From NCBI RefSeq assembly GCF_024355225.1, contig NZ_VCNH01000005.1, positions 54,986-118,985 on the forward strand: a stretch of 64,000 nt of DNA, written 5' to 3'. The stretch's first letter is position 1. Each line of letters begins with the position of its first letter. Below are positions 9,093 through 17,642 of the stretch, one piece after another. The notes under the pieces are model-generated. The model was not told where the DNA came from. It did not search any database and saw only the letters and a program-made list of their open reading frames with translations. Source of the DNA: Roseovarius sp. M141 (GTDB lineage: Bacteria; Pseudomonadota; Alphaproteobacteria; Rhodobacterales; Rhodobacteraceae). The position numbers and the translations under genes were made by a program.

Positions 9093-12000
9093 CCGCGACA
9101 AACTCTGTCTCGACCCAAGGGTTTGACAACCCCCTGTGGCCCGGCCCGCGCATGTTGGTGCCCACCGCGCTGGAATGCCTGCTGATCGGCCAGCCAAACC
9201 AGAGCGGCACATGGGCCGATCTGACCATCGACTACCGCAAACTGGCCGAGGCGTTCGACCCCGAAAGCAAGGCGTTCGAACCCAGCGCCGCGCCGCCCGA
9301 AACCGGCGCACATTTGCAGATCACCCTGCCCTACAGTTTTCGCAACGGCACGCAATTGCCTGACGGATCGGTGCAGTTTCCGGCGATCCCCAACCGCTGG
9401 CTGTTCGTGCGCGCCCTCACGTCCGCCCCCGGCACCGCACCGGTGCTGACGGTGACGGTGCTGCAATCTGATTTTGTCGACGATACCGACGGCAGCAACA
9501 GCTATCCCGATCCCACGACGGTGGGCAAATCGGTGTGGATCGGCAAATCCTTTGACCTTGCGAAGTGGACGGACCCTGCCGGCCCGTCCGAGCCGCTGTT
9601 GCTGGCGATGGGGCCGGGCAGCGTCTCGTGGGTGTCGACCTATCAGAACACGCGCGATGTGTTGTGTTTTCATGACCCGCTGACGGGGATCGACGCGGGG
9701 CAGATCAGCTATGCCGCGGTGGGGTGGTATTCGGATGCCGGGTTTGACCCTGTCCTGGGGGTGACGCCTTCTGAACCGACCGGCTTCGCCACGCAAGAGG
9801 AATGGCAGGACATCCAGACTGCCCTGCGGTTCGGGCTGGGTGGCGCGGTCGGGTTGGAGGCGGCCCAGACGGACTGGCAGGCGTGGCAGAAGGATCATCC
9901 GATCACGAATCCCAAGGCGATCCCCGCGATACAGTACCAACTGGCCAGCCAATCGCTGTGCCACGGCATGGTCTACGGGATCGACTGGAAGGGGCCACAG
10001 GCCGCCTACCCGCGCGATCCCATTCTGGACGGGCAGAACCCGGTCACCATCGCCATTGGCGGCACTGGGTACGAAGGCATTGCCGCGTGGCTGGCCGCCG
10101 AGCTGAAACAGCCAACGCTGGAAAACCTGCTGCTGGCGGTTCAGCAGGATCTGGCCTTTGACTACATTCAGGAACCGTCGATCTTCGAGGAAAGGGCCTT
10201 TGGCGCGCGCTTTCCCAAAATCGACGGCGGCACCCGCTGGGTGGTCGCGCCGCCGTCAGATTCGGACGCGGATCGCGGTAAATCGCTTCAGACCGTCAAC
10301 CTCAGCGAGGATCAGACCACCGCGCTGACCGCCCTGAACGAGGCCCAAACCGCGCTGGATGCCACGCTTGCGACCGTGGCAGGCTATAGCGAGGAACTGT
10401 TTGCGCTGGTGTTCAAGCTGGTGCGCACGCCCAGTTCGCCGTTTGATGACAAAAAAACCCAAGAGCGGCGCAAGCAGATCGAGGATGCGATTACCTCGGT
10501 CAGCGCCACCTTGGCGACGCTCAAGACCCGGCAAGCCAAGAATGAGGGGGATATGGGCGCGGCCAAAACCGCCCTGACCGAGGCGCTCGGCACTGCGTTT
10601 GTTCTGTCCAGCACCGGTGCCCCCCGGTTTCGCGCGCCGGCGACGCCCAGCCTGATGATTGCGGGCGCCAAGCAGGACACAAGGTTTCTGGCCCCCGGTC
10701 AGGATGGCAGCCCCGACGATCTGCTGCTGTGCCGGTTCACCGGCCAGACCATCACCGGGTTGACCGTTGTGGTCCCCGGCGCGACGATTGAAACGATCAC
10801 CGCTGACGATCTGGCGGGCGCGGTGTCCCTGCCCCGCGCCCCGGCGGGTATCCCCAAGGAGCTGGACGATTTCCTGATCGAAATGCTGTTTTTCGACACC
10901 GCCAATGCCGAACTTCTGGCCAAGATCGCCTTTGCCAAGGCCGGGATATCCTCGCCCACCCCGGCCCAACTGACAGCCCTGACCCAGACCATCGCCGCCC
11001 AGCAGGCCGCCCCCGGCGCCGCAACGCCCCTGACGGATTTCGACGAACAGATCGTCGGCGCCTCGGTCGGGTTTCAAGGGGTCGTGCCGATGAAGCGCGC
11101 GATCATGGGCTGGTCCCCCCCGTGGTCGCCCCTGTTCATCGACTGGCAGGTGACATGGCATCCTTCGGCGCAGCAGGCCGACGGCATGTTGCAGGACTGG
11201 AATCTGGCCGGAATCCAATATGACTGGACCGGCACGGCCATCGCCAGCCAAAGCGAGACGATCACCGGCCGCACGGTACTGGGTACGCAGATCGCCGCAG
11301 GGCTGGCAGGCAAGCTCAAGGATTTCACGGAATCCGATCCCAATTTCAAGAAGCTGCCGATTTCGCAACAGACCGCCTTGCAAAATGCCTATCGCGAGAT
11401 CGAAGATTTCGACGTGATCACCGGCACGATCGCCGCCCTTGGCCCCACCATGTTGCAGCGGGTCAGCCAGATGACGCAGCTGACCTACCCCGCCGACCCC
11501 GCGCTGGACAGCTATCTGCGACAGGCGCCGTCGATGGTGCCGCTGCCCGGCAATGGGCAGGCGCCCGGATTCTACCCCTTGCGCGCGGGGCATTTCACGC
11601 TGGATCAGGTCTGGATCGTGGATGCCTTCGGGCAGATCCTGCGCGTCACCAACCCCGGCGAAACCGTCCTGCCGATCCGGTCGCAATCGGTCACGACCCG
11701 CGACGCTGGCGGCAATGACAACGCCCGCTACATACAGATCGCCCCTGCGATGCAGCAACCCAGCCGCCTGCAGCTGACCCTGCTGGACGCCGACAATGAC
11801 GCGATCAGGACCAATTCATCGAACCTGACGAACCCCGTGGTGGGCTGGCTGCTGCCGAACCATCTGGACAACTCGGTTCTGGTGTTCGACCAGTCCGGCA
11901 CCCCTCTGGGAGAGCTGCTGCCGGTGATAACCGATGCCGGGGCCAGTATCCGCTGGGATCCCACGCCCGGCTCGAACGTGCCGCTTGGCGCGCCGCCGGC

Positions 12001-12952
12001 TATCGCGAACGCGCATCTGCTGGGCTTTGTCACTGCGCTGTTGGCGCAGGCCGACACCAGCGGCGATGCGGCGCTGCACGATTTGCTGGATGTGATCGAC
12101 GTCACCATGTGGGCCACCGCAGGCACACAGCAACCGGCGGATGATAACCTTGCCGTGCTGATCGGACAGCCGGTGGCGGTGGTGCGGGCCGAAATCAATC
12201 TGGAACAGTCCGGTCCCGCTGCGGTCAATCAGTCGTGGGCAGAAACCGGCAAGGACAACACCGGCGGCCTGCCTGACATCGCCTTTCGCACGTTCATCGG
12301 GGATATCCACTATACCGGCAATGGGGCGCTGGGGTATTTTCTGAATGATGACTATTCCCTGCTGAACCCGCTGCGCGGCTTCTCGGCGTCGATGGGCGGG
12401 GTCCGGCGGGCGGTGCGGGCGCCGCGTGGCAGCGCCGCCAGCCAGCTATCGCAGACGTTGAATGACCTGCCGGGCCTTGTCGCGCTGAACGCGCCGTCGG
12501 CCTCGGGGTATCTGAACGCTGATCCGTCGGTTCCGTTGAAACCCGGTGGTGCTGTCGCCAAACTGACCGTGCTGATGGACCCGCGCGGCGTGATCCCGGT
12601 GATGTCGGGCGTGCTGCCCGTCCAGACCGCCGCGCTGCCGGCGGCGTCTGTGGCGGCGATGAATCAGCTATTGGCGACCTTCCGCATCGGGCCGATCCTG
12701 ACCGATCCGGCGCAGGTCCAGATGCCCCTGCCCGCCAACGTGGCCGGCAACTGGAGCTGGATCGCGCGGACCGGTATCACGACGTGGGAGACGGTGAAGA
12801 ACCTGCAACCGTCCCAGCCCGGCATGGTGGTGCCCAACCGCGTACCGACGCTGCGCGAGGGCTGGCTGGGGCTGGTGCCGAAACGACCCGTCGGCGGCGA
12901 CAAGGACGCACCGCTGGCCGAAATGACCTTTATCGAACGAGAGGATGAGTGA
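9089..12952 (+). CDS. Uncharacterised 1287-aa protein with central helical segment
   Basis: The ATG at 9089 overlaps the previous stop (ATGA); a possible start 14 codons upstream is unnecessary. No signal peptide is seen. Residues about 400-505 form a long Ala/Leu/Glu/Lys-rich helical stretch (for example LNEAQTALDATLATVAG and QERRKQIEDAITSVSATL) that could be a coiled coil. It separates an N-terminal region rich in Trp, Pro and Asp from a large C-terminal region. The C-terminal region has several aromatic motifs (MGWSPPWSPLFIDWQVTWHP near 680-700) and a late run ending TTWETVKNLQPSQPGMVVPN. I recognise no enzyme motif. The stop again overlaps the next start. The size and coupling suggest a structural partner of the giant first protein, which is inference. 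Confidence 0.75.
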   Translation: MTATNSVSTQGFDNPLWPGPRMLVPTALECLLIGQPNQSGTWADLTIDYRKLAEAFDPESKAFEPSAAPPETGAHLQITLPYSFRNGTQLPDGSVQFPAIPNRWLFVRALTSAPGTAPVLTVTVLQSDFVDDTDGSNSYPDPTTVGKSVWIGKSFDLAKWTDPAGPSEPLLLAMGPGSVSWVSTYQNTRDVLCFHDPLTGIDAGQISYAAVGWYSDAGFDPVLGVTPSEPTGFATQEEWQDIQTALRFGLGGAVGLEAAQTDWQAWQKDHPITNPKAIPAIQYQLASQSLCHGMVYGIDWKGPQAAYPRDPILDGQNPVTIAIGGTGYEGIAAWLAAELKQPTLENLLLAVQQDLAFDYIQEPSIFEERAFGARFPKIDGGTRWVVAPPSDSDADRGKSLQTVNLSEDQTTALTALNEAQTALDATLATVAGYSEELFALVFKLVRTPSSPFDDKKTQERRKQIEDAITSVSATLATLKTRQAKNEGDMGAAKTALTEALGTAFVLSSTGAPRFRAPATPSLMIAGAKQDTRFLAPGQDGSPDDLLLCRFTGQTITGLTVVVPGATIETITADDLAGAVSLPRAPAGIPKELDDFLIEMLFFDTANAELLAKIAFAKAGISSPTPAQLTALTQTIAAQQAAPGAATPLTDFDEQIVGASVGFQGVVPMKRAIMGWSPPWSPLFIDWQVTWHPSAQQADGMLQDWNLAGIQYDWTGTAIASQSETITGRTVLGTQIAAGLAGKLKDFTESDPNFKKLPISQQTALQNAYREIEDFDVITGTIAALGPTMLQRVSQMTQLTYPADPALDSYLRQAPSMVPLPGNGQAPGFYPLRAGHFTLDQVWIVDAFGQILRVTNPGETVLPIRSQSVTTRDAGGNDNARYIQIAPAMQQPSRLQLTLLDADNDAIRTNSSNLTNPVVGWLLPNHLDNSVLVFDQSGTPLGELLPVITDAGASIRWDPTPGSNVPLGAPPAIANAHLLGFVTALLAQADTSGDAALHDLLDVIDVTMWATAGTQQPADDNLAVLIGQPVAVVRAEINLEQSGPAAVNQSWAETGKDNTGGLPDIAFRTFIGDIHYTGNGALGYFLNDDYSLLNPLRGFSASMGGVRRAVRAPRGSAASQLSQTLNDLPGLVALNAPSASGYLNADPSVPLKPGGAVAKLTVLMDPRGVIPVMSGVLPVQTAALPAASVAAMNQLLATFRIGPILTDPAQVQMPLPANVAGNWSWIARTGITTWETVKNLQPSQPGMVVPNRVPTLREGWLGLVPKRPVGGDKDAPLAEMTFIEREDE

Positions 12953-14403
12953 TGGAACTGACACAGGACCAGATCACGGCGACCCTCGCGCAGGCGGCGG
13001 CCAAGGCCAATGATGGCACCGGCCCGGAGCCGGCGTATCAATACCGGTTTGATCCCGCCAGCCTGTTCGTCGGGGCGATGGCCGCGCCGACATTGACCAT
13101 CACCAACCCCAGCCGGACCGACGATGGCCCCAGTGGGCAGACCCTTTATATCCTGATCCCGATCGGGCCGGACCCGGATGACATCACCGTCGCGGCTGGC
13201 GGCATGACCATCGCCAGCCCCAACCGCAACTGGCAGATCAGCCCCTACCTGAATCAGGCCAAACCCTATGTGGCGCTGAAAGGCCCGGCGCTGAAGCCCC
13301 TCGAAAGCGTCAGTTTCACCTTCAACACCCTGCAAGTCAGCCCGTCCAAGGGCACTGCCGCGTTCGTCATTCAGGAATCGGCCAATCAGGCAAACGTGAC
13401 CAAAACCATCGCCAAGGTCGCGACCGACCTGGACATCCACAGCTTCTACGCCTCGCCCGTGACCGTGACAAACGGCACCAAGACGAACCTGACTTGGGTC
13501 GTGTCCGGGGGCAGCTATGTGGTGCTGCAACCGGGCAGCATCCGGCGGGATATCAAGGGCACGGGCCGTTTTACCGACAGCTATCAGATCGACGTGGGCG
13601 CCCCCTCGCAAAGCTATCTGTTGCAGCTGTTCACCGATGACAGGCAGTCGACACAGGCGGTCACGGTGGCCTTTGTCGGCAGCGTCTCGGCCCGGCTGGA
13701 GAGCGATGCGACGGCGCCCATCGGCACCGCGGATGAGGTGACGCTGACATGGGAAAGCGAATTCGCCGACGCCGACCCCGTGCTGGAGGCCCCGGACAAG
13801 TCCGTCACCGTGGACAGGTCAGGCACCATGACGGTGACACCGGGCAGCGCCCTGACGGGCAACGTATCATCGGTGGTCTATACCCTGACGGCCAAGGGCC
13901 ATGGCGGGCCGGCAACCGACACCGCCACCATCACATTCGAGCCGGTGCGCATCAGGTGGTTCCGCTATAGCGACATGACCAAGAAAACCGTCGAACCCCC
14001 GAGTGTTGCCAATCCGGCGCCGGGATGGCCCAAGACGGATTTGCAGACCGATAACAACGTGTTGACGACCTATGGCCCCGGCGCAGGGACCGGCCCGCTA
14101 AAGGCCTATCTTGGCACCGGGCCAGAACTCCAGGTTCAGGTGATCACCGCAGCGCCGGACAGCCCGGCACCGGGTCAGAACGTGGTGCTGAGCTACGCGA
14201 CCGGCAATGCGGTTTCGGCCAGCCTGTCAATTGGCTTGGGCCAGCCGTCGAAACCTGTAGACTTGGACACAGCCAAACAGACCGGCACGACAACGATCAA
14301 GGCGCCGGATGCATCGACCACCTTGGTGCTGACGGTCACGGGCAACGGGTGCCCCGACGTGACCAGCGAATTTGATCTGACCGTGCAGCCGGGCACATCC
14401 TGA
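12952..14403 (+). CDS. Uncharacterised 483-aa protein with tandem Ig-like repeats
   Basis: The start is the ATG at 12952 that shares its A with the preceding TGA; the GTG one codon earlier is unlikely. Residues from about 155 to the end look like three successive beta-sandwich units. Each has a G-x-x-x-x-L-T-W or V-x-L-S-Y strand and a terminal strand such as DTATITFEP or SEFDLTVQPG: roughly 160-240, 245-325 and 390-480. This resembles bacterial Ig-like or PKD-type repeats used in surface and adhesive proteins. There is no signal peptide, so secretion by the general pathway is not supported. It is the last of the unknown proteins before the lipid genes and lies 25 bases from the ACP gene. The repeat call is by eye; the family is unknown. 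Confidence 0.7.
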   Translation: MELTQDQITATLAQAAAKANDGTGPEPAYQYRFDPASLFVGAMAAPTLTITNPSRTDDGPSGQTLYILIPIGPDPDDITVAAGGMTIASPNRNWQISPYLNQAKPYVALKGPALKPLESVSFTFNTLQVSPSKGTAAFVIQESANQANVTKTIAKVATDLDIHSFYASPVTVTNGTKTNLTWVVSGGSYVVLQPGSIRRDIKGTGRFTDSYQIDVGAPSQSYLLQLFTDDRQSTQAVTVAFVGSVSARLESDATAPIGTADEVTLTWESEFADADPVLEAPDKSVTVDRSGTMTVTPGSALTGNVSSVVYTLTAKGHGGPATDTATITFEPVRIRWFRYSDMTKKTVEPPSVANPAPGWPKTDLQTDNNVLTTYGPGAGTGPLKAYLGTGPELQVQVITAAPDSPAPGQNVVLSYATGNAVSASLSIGLGQPSKPVDLDTAKQTGTTTIKAPDASTTLVLTVTGNGCPDVTSEFDLTVQPGTS

Positions 14404-14428
14404 CCGAAAAAATTGCGGAGATTGCCGA

Positions 14429-14710
14429 ATGACCACCTCTAGCGCATCGTTGCCCGACAAGGCCACACTCTGGGCCGAGATCCGGGGGTGCATCGACAAG
14501 GTCATCCCGACGATGGCCGATGTCAGCATCACGCTGGAAACGGATCTTTCCAGCTTGGGCATCACGTCGATTGAAATGATCACCGTCATTTTCGAGATCG
14601 AGGAACTCTATGACATCGTCATCGTCGATTCCGGTCTGGACGTTTTCGACACGCCCGATGAGCTGGTCGACATCGTGCTGATGCTGCTGAGCAAGAAAGA
14701 GGCCGCATGA
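14429..14710 (+). CDS. Acyl carrier protein
   Basis: A 93-residue acidic helical protein. The segment DLSSLGITSIEM places the phosphopantetheine-accepting serine at about residue 47 (G-I-T-S-I-E in place of the usual G-x-D-S-L). The DSL aspartate is replaced by threonine, as in a number of specialised rather than housekeeping carrier proteins. The second half (EIEELYDIVIVDSGLDVFDTPDELVDIV) fits helices II-III of the ACP fold. A GGAG-like site precedes the ATG. The stop overlaps the ketoacyl synthase start by four bases (ATGA), so carrier and synthase are translationally coupled. It probably carries the acyl chain loaded by the ligase two genes downstream. Confidence 0.9.
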   Translation: MTTSSASLPDKATLWAEIRGCIDKVIPTMADVSITLETDLSSLGITSIEMITVIFEIEELYDIVIVDSGLDVFDTPDELVDIVLMLLSKKEAA

Positions 14711-15942
14711 GCCAGATCGATCTGCGCCGCCCCGACGGATCGCACCGGGTGGTTGTCACCGGCATGGGCGCGGTGACGGGGTTCGGCGTCGGCCTTGGGC
14801 GCTATTGGCAGGGGATCTGCGAGGGGCGCACCGCGATTGCGCCGACAACGCGGTCGTTCGAAGATCTGGAGATCACGCGCCCCGCCGCCGTCATTGCCGA
14901 TTACGTGCCCGAGGATCATTTCACCAATACCGAGCTGCTGATTGCCGAACCCTTCGTGCAATTTGCCCAGCTCGCCGCCCGCGAGGCCGTGGCCAATGCC
15001 GGCCTCGGCGCCGCGCAGCTGAGCGATGCGGCCATCATTCTGGGCTGCGGCGGCGGCGGCGAAAAATCGCGCGAGGACGTGGCCCGTCAGCTCTTTGGCA
15101 AAAAGCGGCCCCGCGCGCATCCGATGACCGTGCCGCGTACGAACCATCAGGCGGTGGTGGGGATCATTGCGATCGAACATCAGATCCTTGGCCCCGGCAT
15201 GGTGATCGCCACCGGCTGCGCTGCCGGATCGCATGCGGTGGCGCAGGCCACGATGATGTTGCGCCATGGCTACGCCGATGTCGCCCTGACCGGCGGGACC
15301 GAGGCCAATATATTGTATTCCGCGATGCGCGCGTTTGATGCCGCCCGCACGGTGGCGCCGGATACCTGCCGCCCGTTTTCCATCGGGCGCGGCGGGCTGG
15401 CCTTTGGCGAAGGCGCGGGCGTTCTGGTGATCGAGACCCTGACATCGGCGCAGGCGCGCGGGGCCAACATCATTGCCGAAATCGCCGGGTTTGGCATGTC
15501 GTCGGACGCGCGCGATACGGTGCAGCCTACGCTGCGCGGCCCGGTGCGCGCGGTGACGCTGGCGCTGAAGGATGCGGCCATGCCCCCCGGCGACGTGGCC
15601 TATGTCAGCGCCCATGGCACCGGGACGCCGCTGAATGACGTGGTGGAAACACAGGTCGCACATGCCGTTTTCGGCCCGCATGCGGGCAATCTGATGATGT
15701 CGTCGACCAAATCGCAGATCGGCCATACCTTTGGCGCCGCCGGCGCGCTGGAGCTGATCGCCACCCTCAACGGCATGGCGCAGGGCGTCGTTCCGCCCAC
15801 GGTGAACCATCAGGGGCCGGACCCGGAATGCGATATCGACTGCGTGCCGAACGCCGCGCGCGCGCAGCCCTTTTCAGCGGCCGTGTCGCAGTCCTTTGCC
15901 TTTGGCGGGGTGAACGCCGCGATTGCGGTGCGCAGGATCTAG
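14707..15942 (+). CDS. Beta-ketoacyl-ACP synthase (FabF-like)
   Basis: 411 residues, the usual length for KAS II enzymes. The thiolase-fold catalytic set is present: Cys about 171 in ATGCAAGSHA, His about 303 in SAHGTGTPLND, and Lys335/His340 in TKSQIGHTFGAAGALE. The Gly-rich GCGGGGEKS segment near 115 and the final SFAFGGVNAAI fit the fold. It would condense an acyl group with malonyl-ACP using the adjacent carrier. The next gene starts 5 bases after its stop. Pairing with a dedicated ACP and an acyl-AMP ligase suggests specialised acyl-chain elongation or tailoring, not bulk fatty-acid synthesis. The fold and catalytic residues are seen directly; the substrate is unknown. Confidence 0.92.
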   Translation: MSQIDLRRPDGSHRVVVTGMGAVTGFGVGLGRYWQGICEGRTAIAPTTRSFEDLEITRPAAVIADYVPEDHFTNTELLIAEPFVQFAQLAAREAVANAGLGAAQLSDAAIILGCGGGGEKSREDVARQLFGKKRPRAHPMTVPRTNHQAVVGIIAIEHQILGPGMVIATGCAAGSHAVAQATMMLRHGYADVALTGGTEANILYSAMRAFDAARTVAPDTCRPFSIGRGGLAFGEGAGVLVIETLTSAQARGANIIAEIAGFGMSSDARDTVQPTLRGPVRAVTLALKDAAMPPGDVAYVSAHGTGTPLNDVVETQVAHAVFGPHAGNLMMSSTKSQIGHTFGAAGALELIATLNGMAQGVVPPTVNHQGPDPECDIDCVPNAARAQPFSAAVSQSFAFGGVNAAIAVRRI

Positions 15943-15947
15943 GCGGT

Positions 15948-17588
15948 ATGAGCGCCCTCAGGCAGATGATCGCGCGTCCTGCGGATCGCGATCCGATATG
16001 GCGCTTCCCTGCCGAAGACATCGATTTGCCGCTGCCCGATATCCTGTCCCGGGCGCGGCGCATGGCGGGCGGGATGGCGCAGAACGGGATCACCGCCAAA
16101 GACCGGGTTATCACGCTGCTCGATACCGGCTCGGACGCCGTGATCACCTTGCTGGCGATCTGGCATCTGGGGGCGGTGGCGGTTCCGCTGCGCCCGCAGC
16201 GCGCGGCGGAATGTGGCCGGAACCTGGTGAGCGACGTCATCGCGATATGCGCGGCCAAGGCGGTCATACATGGCACCGCGCCCGCCGGTCCCGACCGGCC
16301 AGACGGCGCGCGCGATCTGCATATCGCGCAGTTGATGGCCGCCTCCGCGCCCTACCCGCCCGCAGCCGAATGCGGCGCGGCGGATCTGGCGTTGATCCAG
16401 TTCACCTCGGGCAGCACCGGCCAGCCCCGGGGTGTGCGGGTGCGCTACGCGATGATCACGGCCCAGCTAGAGCAGCTGTGCGAAAACTACCGCGTGGGCG
16501 ACCCTGCGATCAGCCCCGGTTCGGTCGGGTCGTGGTTGCCGATCTATCACGACATGGGGCTGTTCATCGGCATGCTGATGCCGCTGTATTGCGGCGCCGA
16601 TGCGCTGCTGGCGCCACCGGAGTACTACGTGCGCAACCCCGCCCGCTGGTTTCGTGCCCTGTCCGACCGCAGATGCGATCTGACCTTTTCCACCAGCTCC
16701 ATCCTCGCCGCCACATTGCGCGCAGCGCGGCGCCTGAGCGCAGAGGACTGCGATCTGTCCCGGCTGGTGCTGTATGTCGCCGCGGAAAAGATCAGCCCGC
16801 TGGTGATGGATGATCTGATGCGGCGGCTGGGTCCGCTGGGCCTCGGCCCGGCCAATCTGCGCACCGGGTACGGGATGGCGGAATACGCGCTGGGATGCAC
16901 CAGTTCCGGATCTGGCCCGGTCGCGCGACAACATGTGCGGATCGACGGCGACAGGGTGATCCCGGGGCCAACCTGCCCGGACAGCTCAGAAATCGTTTCG
17001 ATCGGCAAACCCAATACCGGGTGCACATTGGCGATCCGCGACCCCGCCGGAGTAGGATTGCCCGATTGGCGTCTGGGTGAAATCACACTGGTCGGCCCCT
17101 GCCTGACCGATGGCTACCAGAACGATCCGGCAGCCACCCGGCGGGCCTTGGGCTGCGGGTATCTGAAAACCGGCGATCTGGGGTTCACGGCGGCGGGCGA
17201 GGTTTATTTCGTCGGCAGGCAGGACGACACGATGACGGTGGCGGGCCGTCATATCGTGCCGGGCGACGTCGAATTGGAAATCGAGGCCCTGCCCTTTGTC
17301 GGCCCCGGCCGGTCCCGGCTGTTCGGCACGGACGCGATGGACACGCAGACCCCACGCCAAATCCTGCTGATCGAAAGCCCGACCCCGTGGACCACCGCGC
17401 AGGCCACCGAGCGCATTGCAACAATACGCCGCCTCACTCTGGGTCGCTTTGGCTTTGTGCCCAGTGACATCGTGCCGGTGCGCCGTGGCACGATTGAAAA
17501 AACCTCCAGCGGGAAAAAGCGCAACCGCGTGATCAAACAGCGGTGGCTGGCCGGGGAAATCCCGAGGCTGGCAACAGAGGGCGCCTGA
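15948..17588 (+). CDS. Fatty-acyl-AMP ligase-like adenylating enzyme
   Basis: 546 residues from the ATG at 15948. An in-frame start 40 codons upstream lies inside the ketoacyl synthase and is not needed. The adenylation P-loop is clear at about 150-165 (QFTSGSTGQPRGV). Further core motifs are SWLPIYHDMGLF near 185, a TGYGMAEYALG A5-type motif near 310, KTGDLGF near 405 and GRQDDTMTVAGRHIVPGDVE near 425. The HDMG and GxxAEY style is typical of fatty-acyl-AMP ligases and related enzymes that hand acyl-adenylates to a carrier protein, and an ACP is two genes upstream. The end has a K-rich KTSSGKKRN motif, the usual A10 catalytic lysine region. The likely role is to activate a fatty acid and load the operon ACP. 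Confidence 0.88.
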   Translation: MSALRQMIARPADRDPIWRFPAEDIDLPLPDILSRARRMAGGMAQNGITAKDRVITLLDTGSDAVITLLAIWHLGAVAVPLRPQRAAECGRNLVSDVIAICAAKAVIHGTAPAGPDRPDGARDLHIAQLMAASAPYPPAAECGAADLALIQFTSGSTGQPRGVRVRYAMITAQLEQLCENYRVGDPAISPGSVGSWLPIYHDMGLFIGMLMPLYCGADALLAPPEYYVRNPARWFRALSDRRCDLTFSTSSILAATLRAARRLSAEDCDLSRLVLYVAAEKISPLVMDDLMRRLGPLGLGPANLRTGYGMAEYALGCTSSGSGPVARQHVRIDGDRVIPGPTCPDSSEIVSIGKPNTGCTLAIRDPAGVGLPDWRLGEITLVGPCLTDGYQNDPAATRRALGCGYLKTGDLGFTAAGEVYFVGRQDDTMTVAGRHIVPGDVELEIEALPFVGPGRSRLFGTDAMDTQTPRQILLIESPTPWTTAQATERIATIRRLTLGRFGFVPSDIVPVRRGTIEKTSSGKKRNRVIKQRWLAGEIPRLATEGA

Positions 17589-17642
17589 TCGCGGATCTCT
17601 GGGATAGGACGGCAGGCGCGCGCGCCATTCACGACCCTGTCT

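Noticed and set aside
30..14403. Idea that the giant operon is a phage tail or contractile injection system
   Set aside because: No sheath, tube, baseplate, spike or AAA+ ATPase genes are present, and the gene order does not match such systems.
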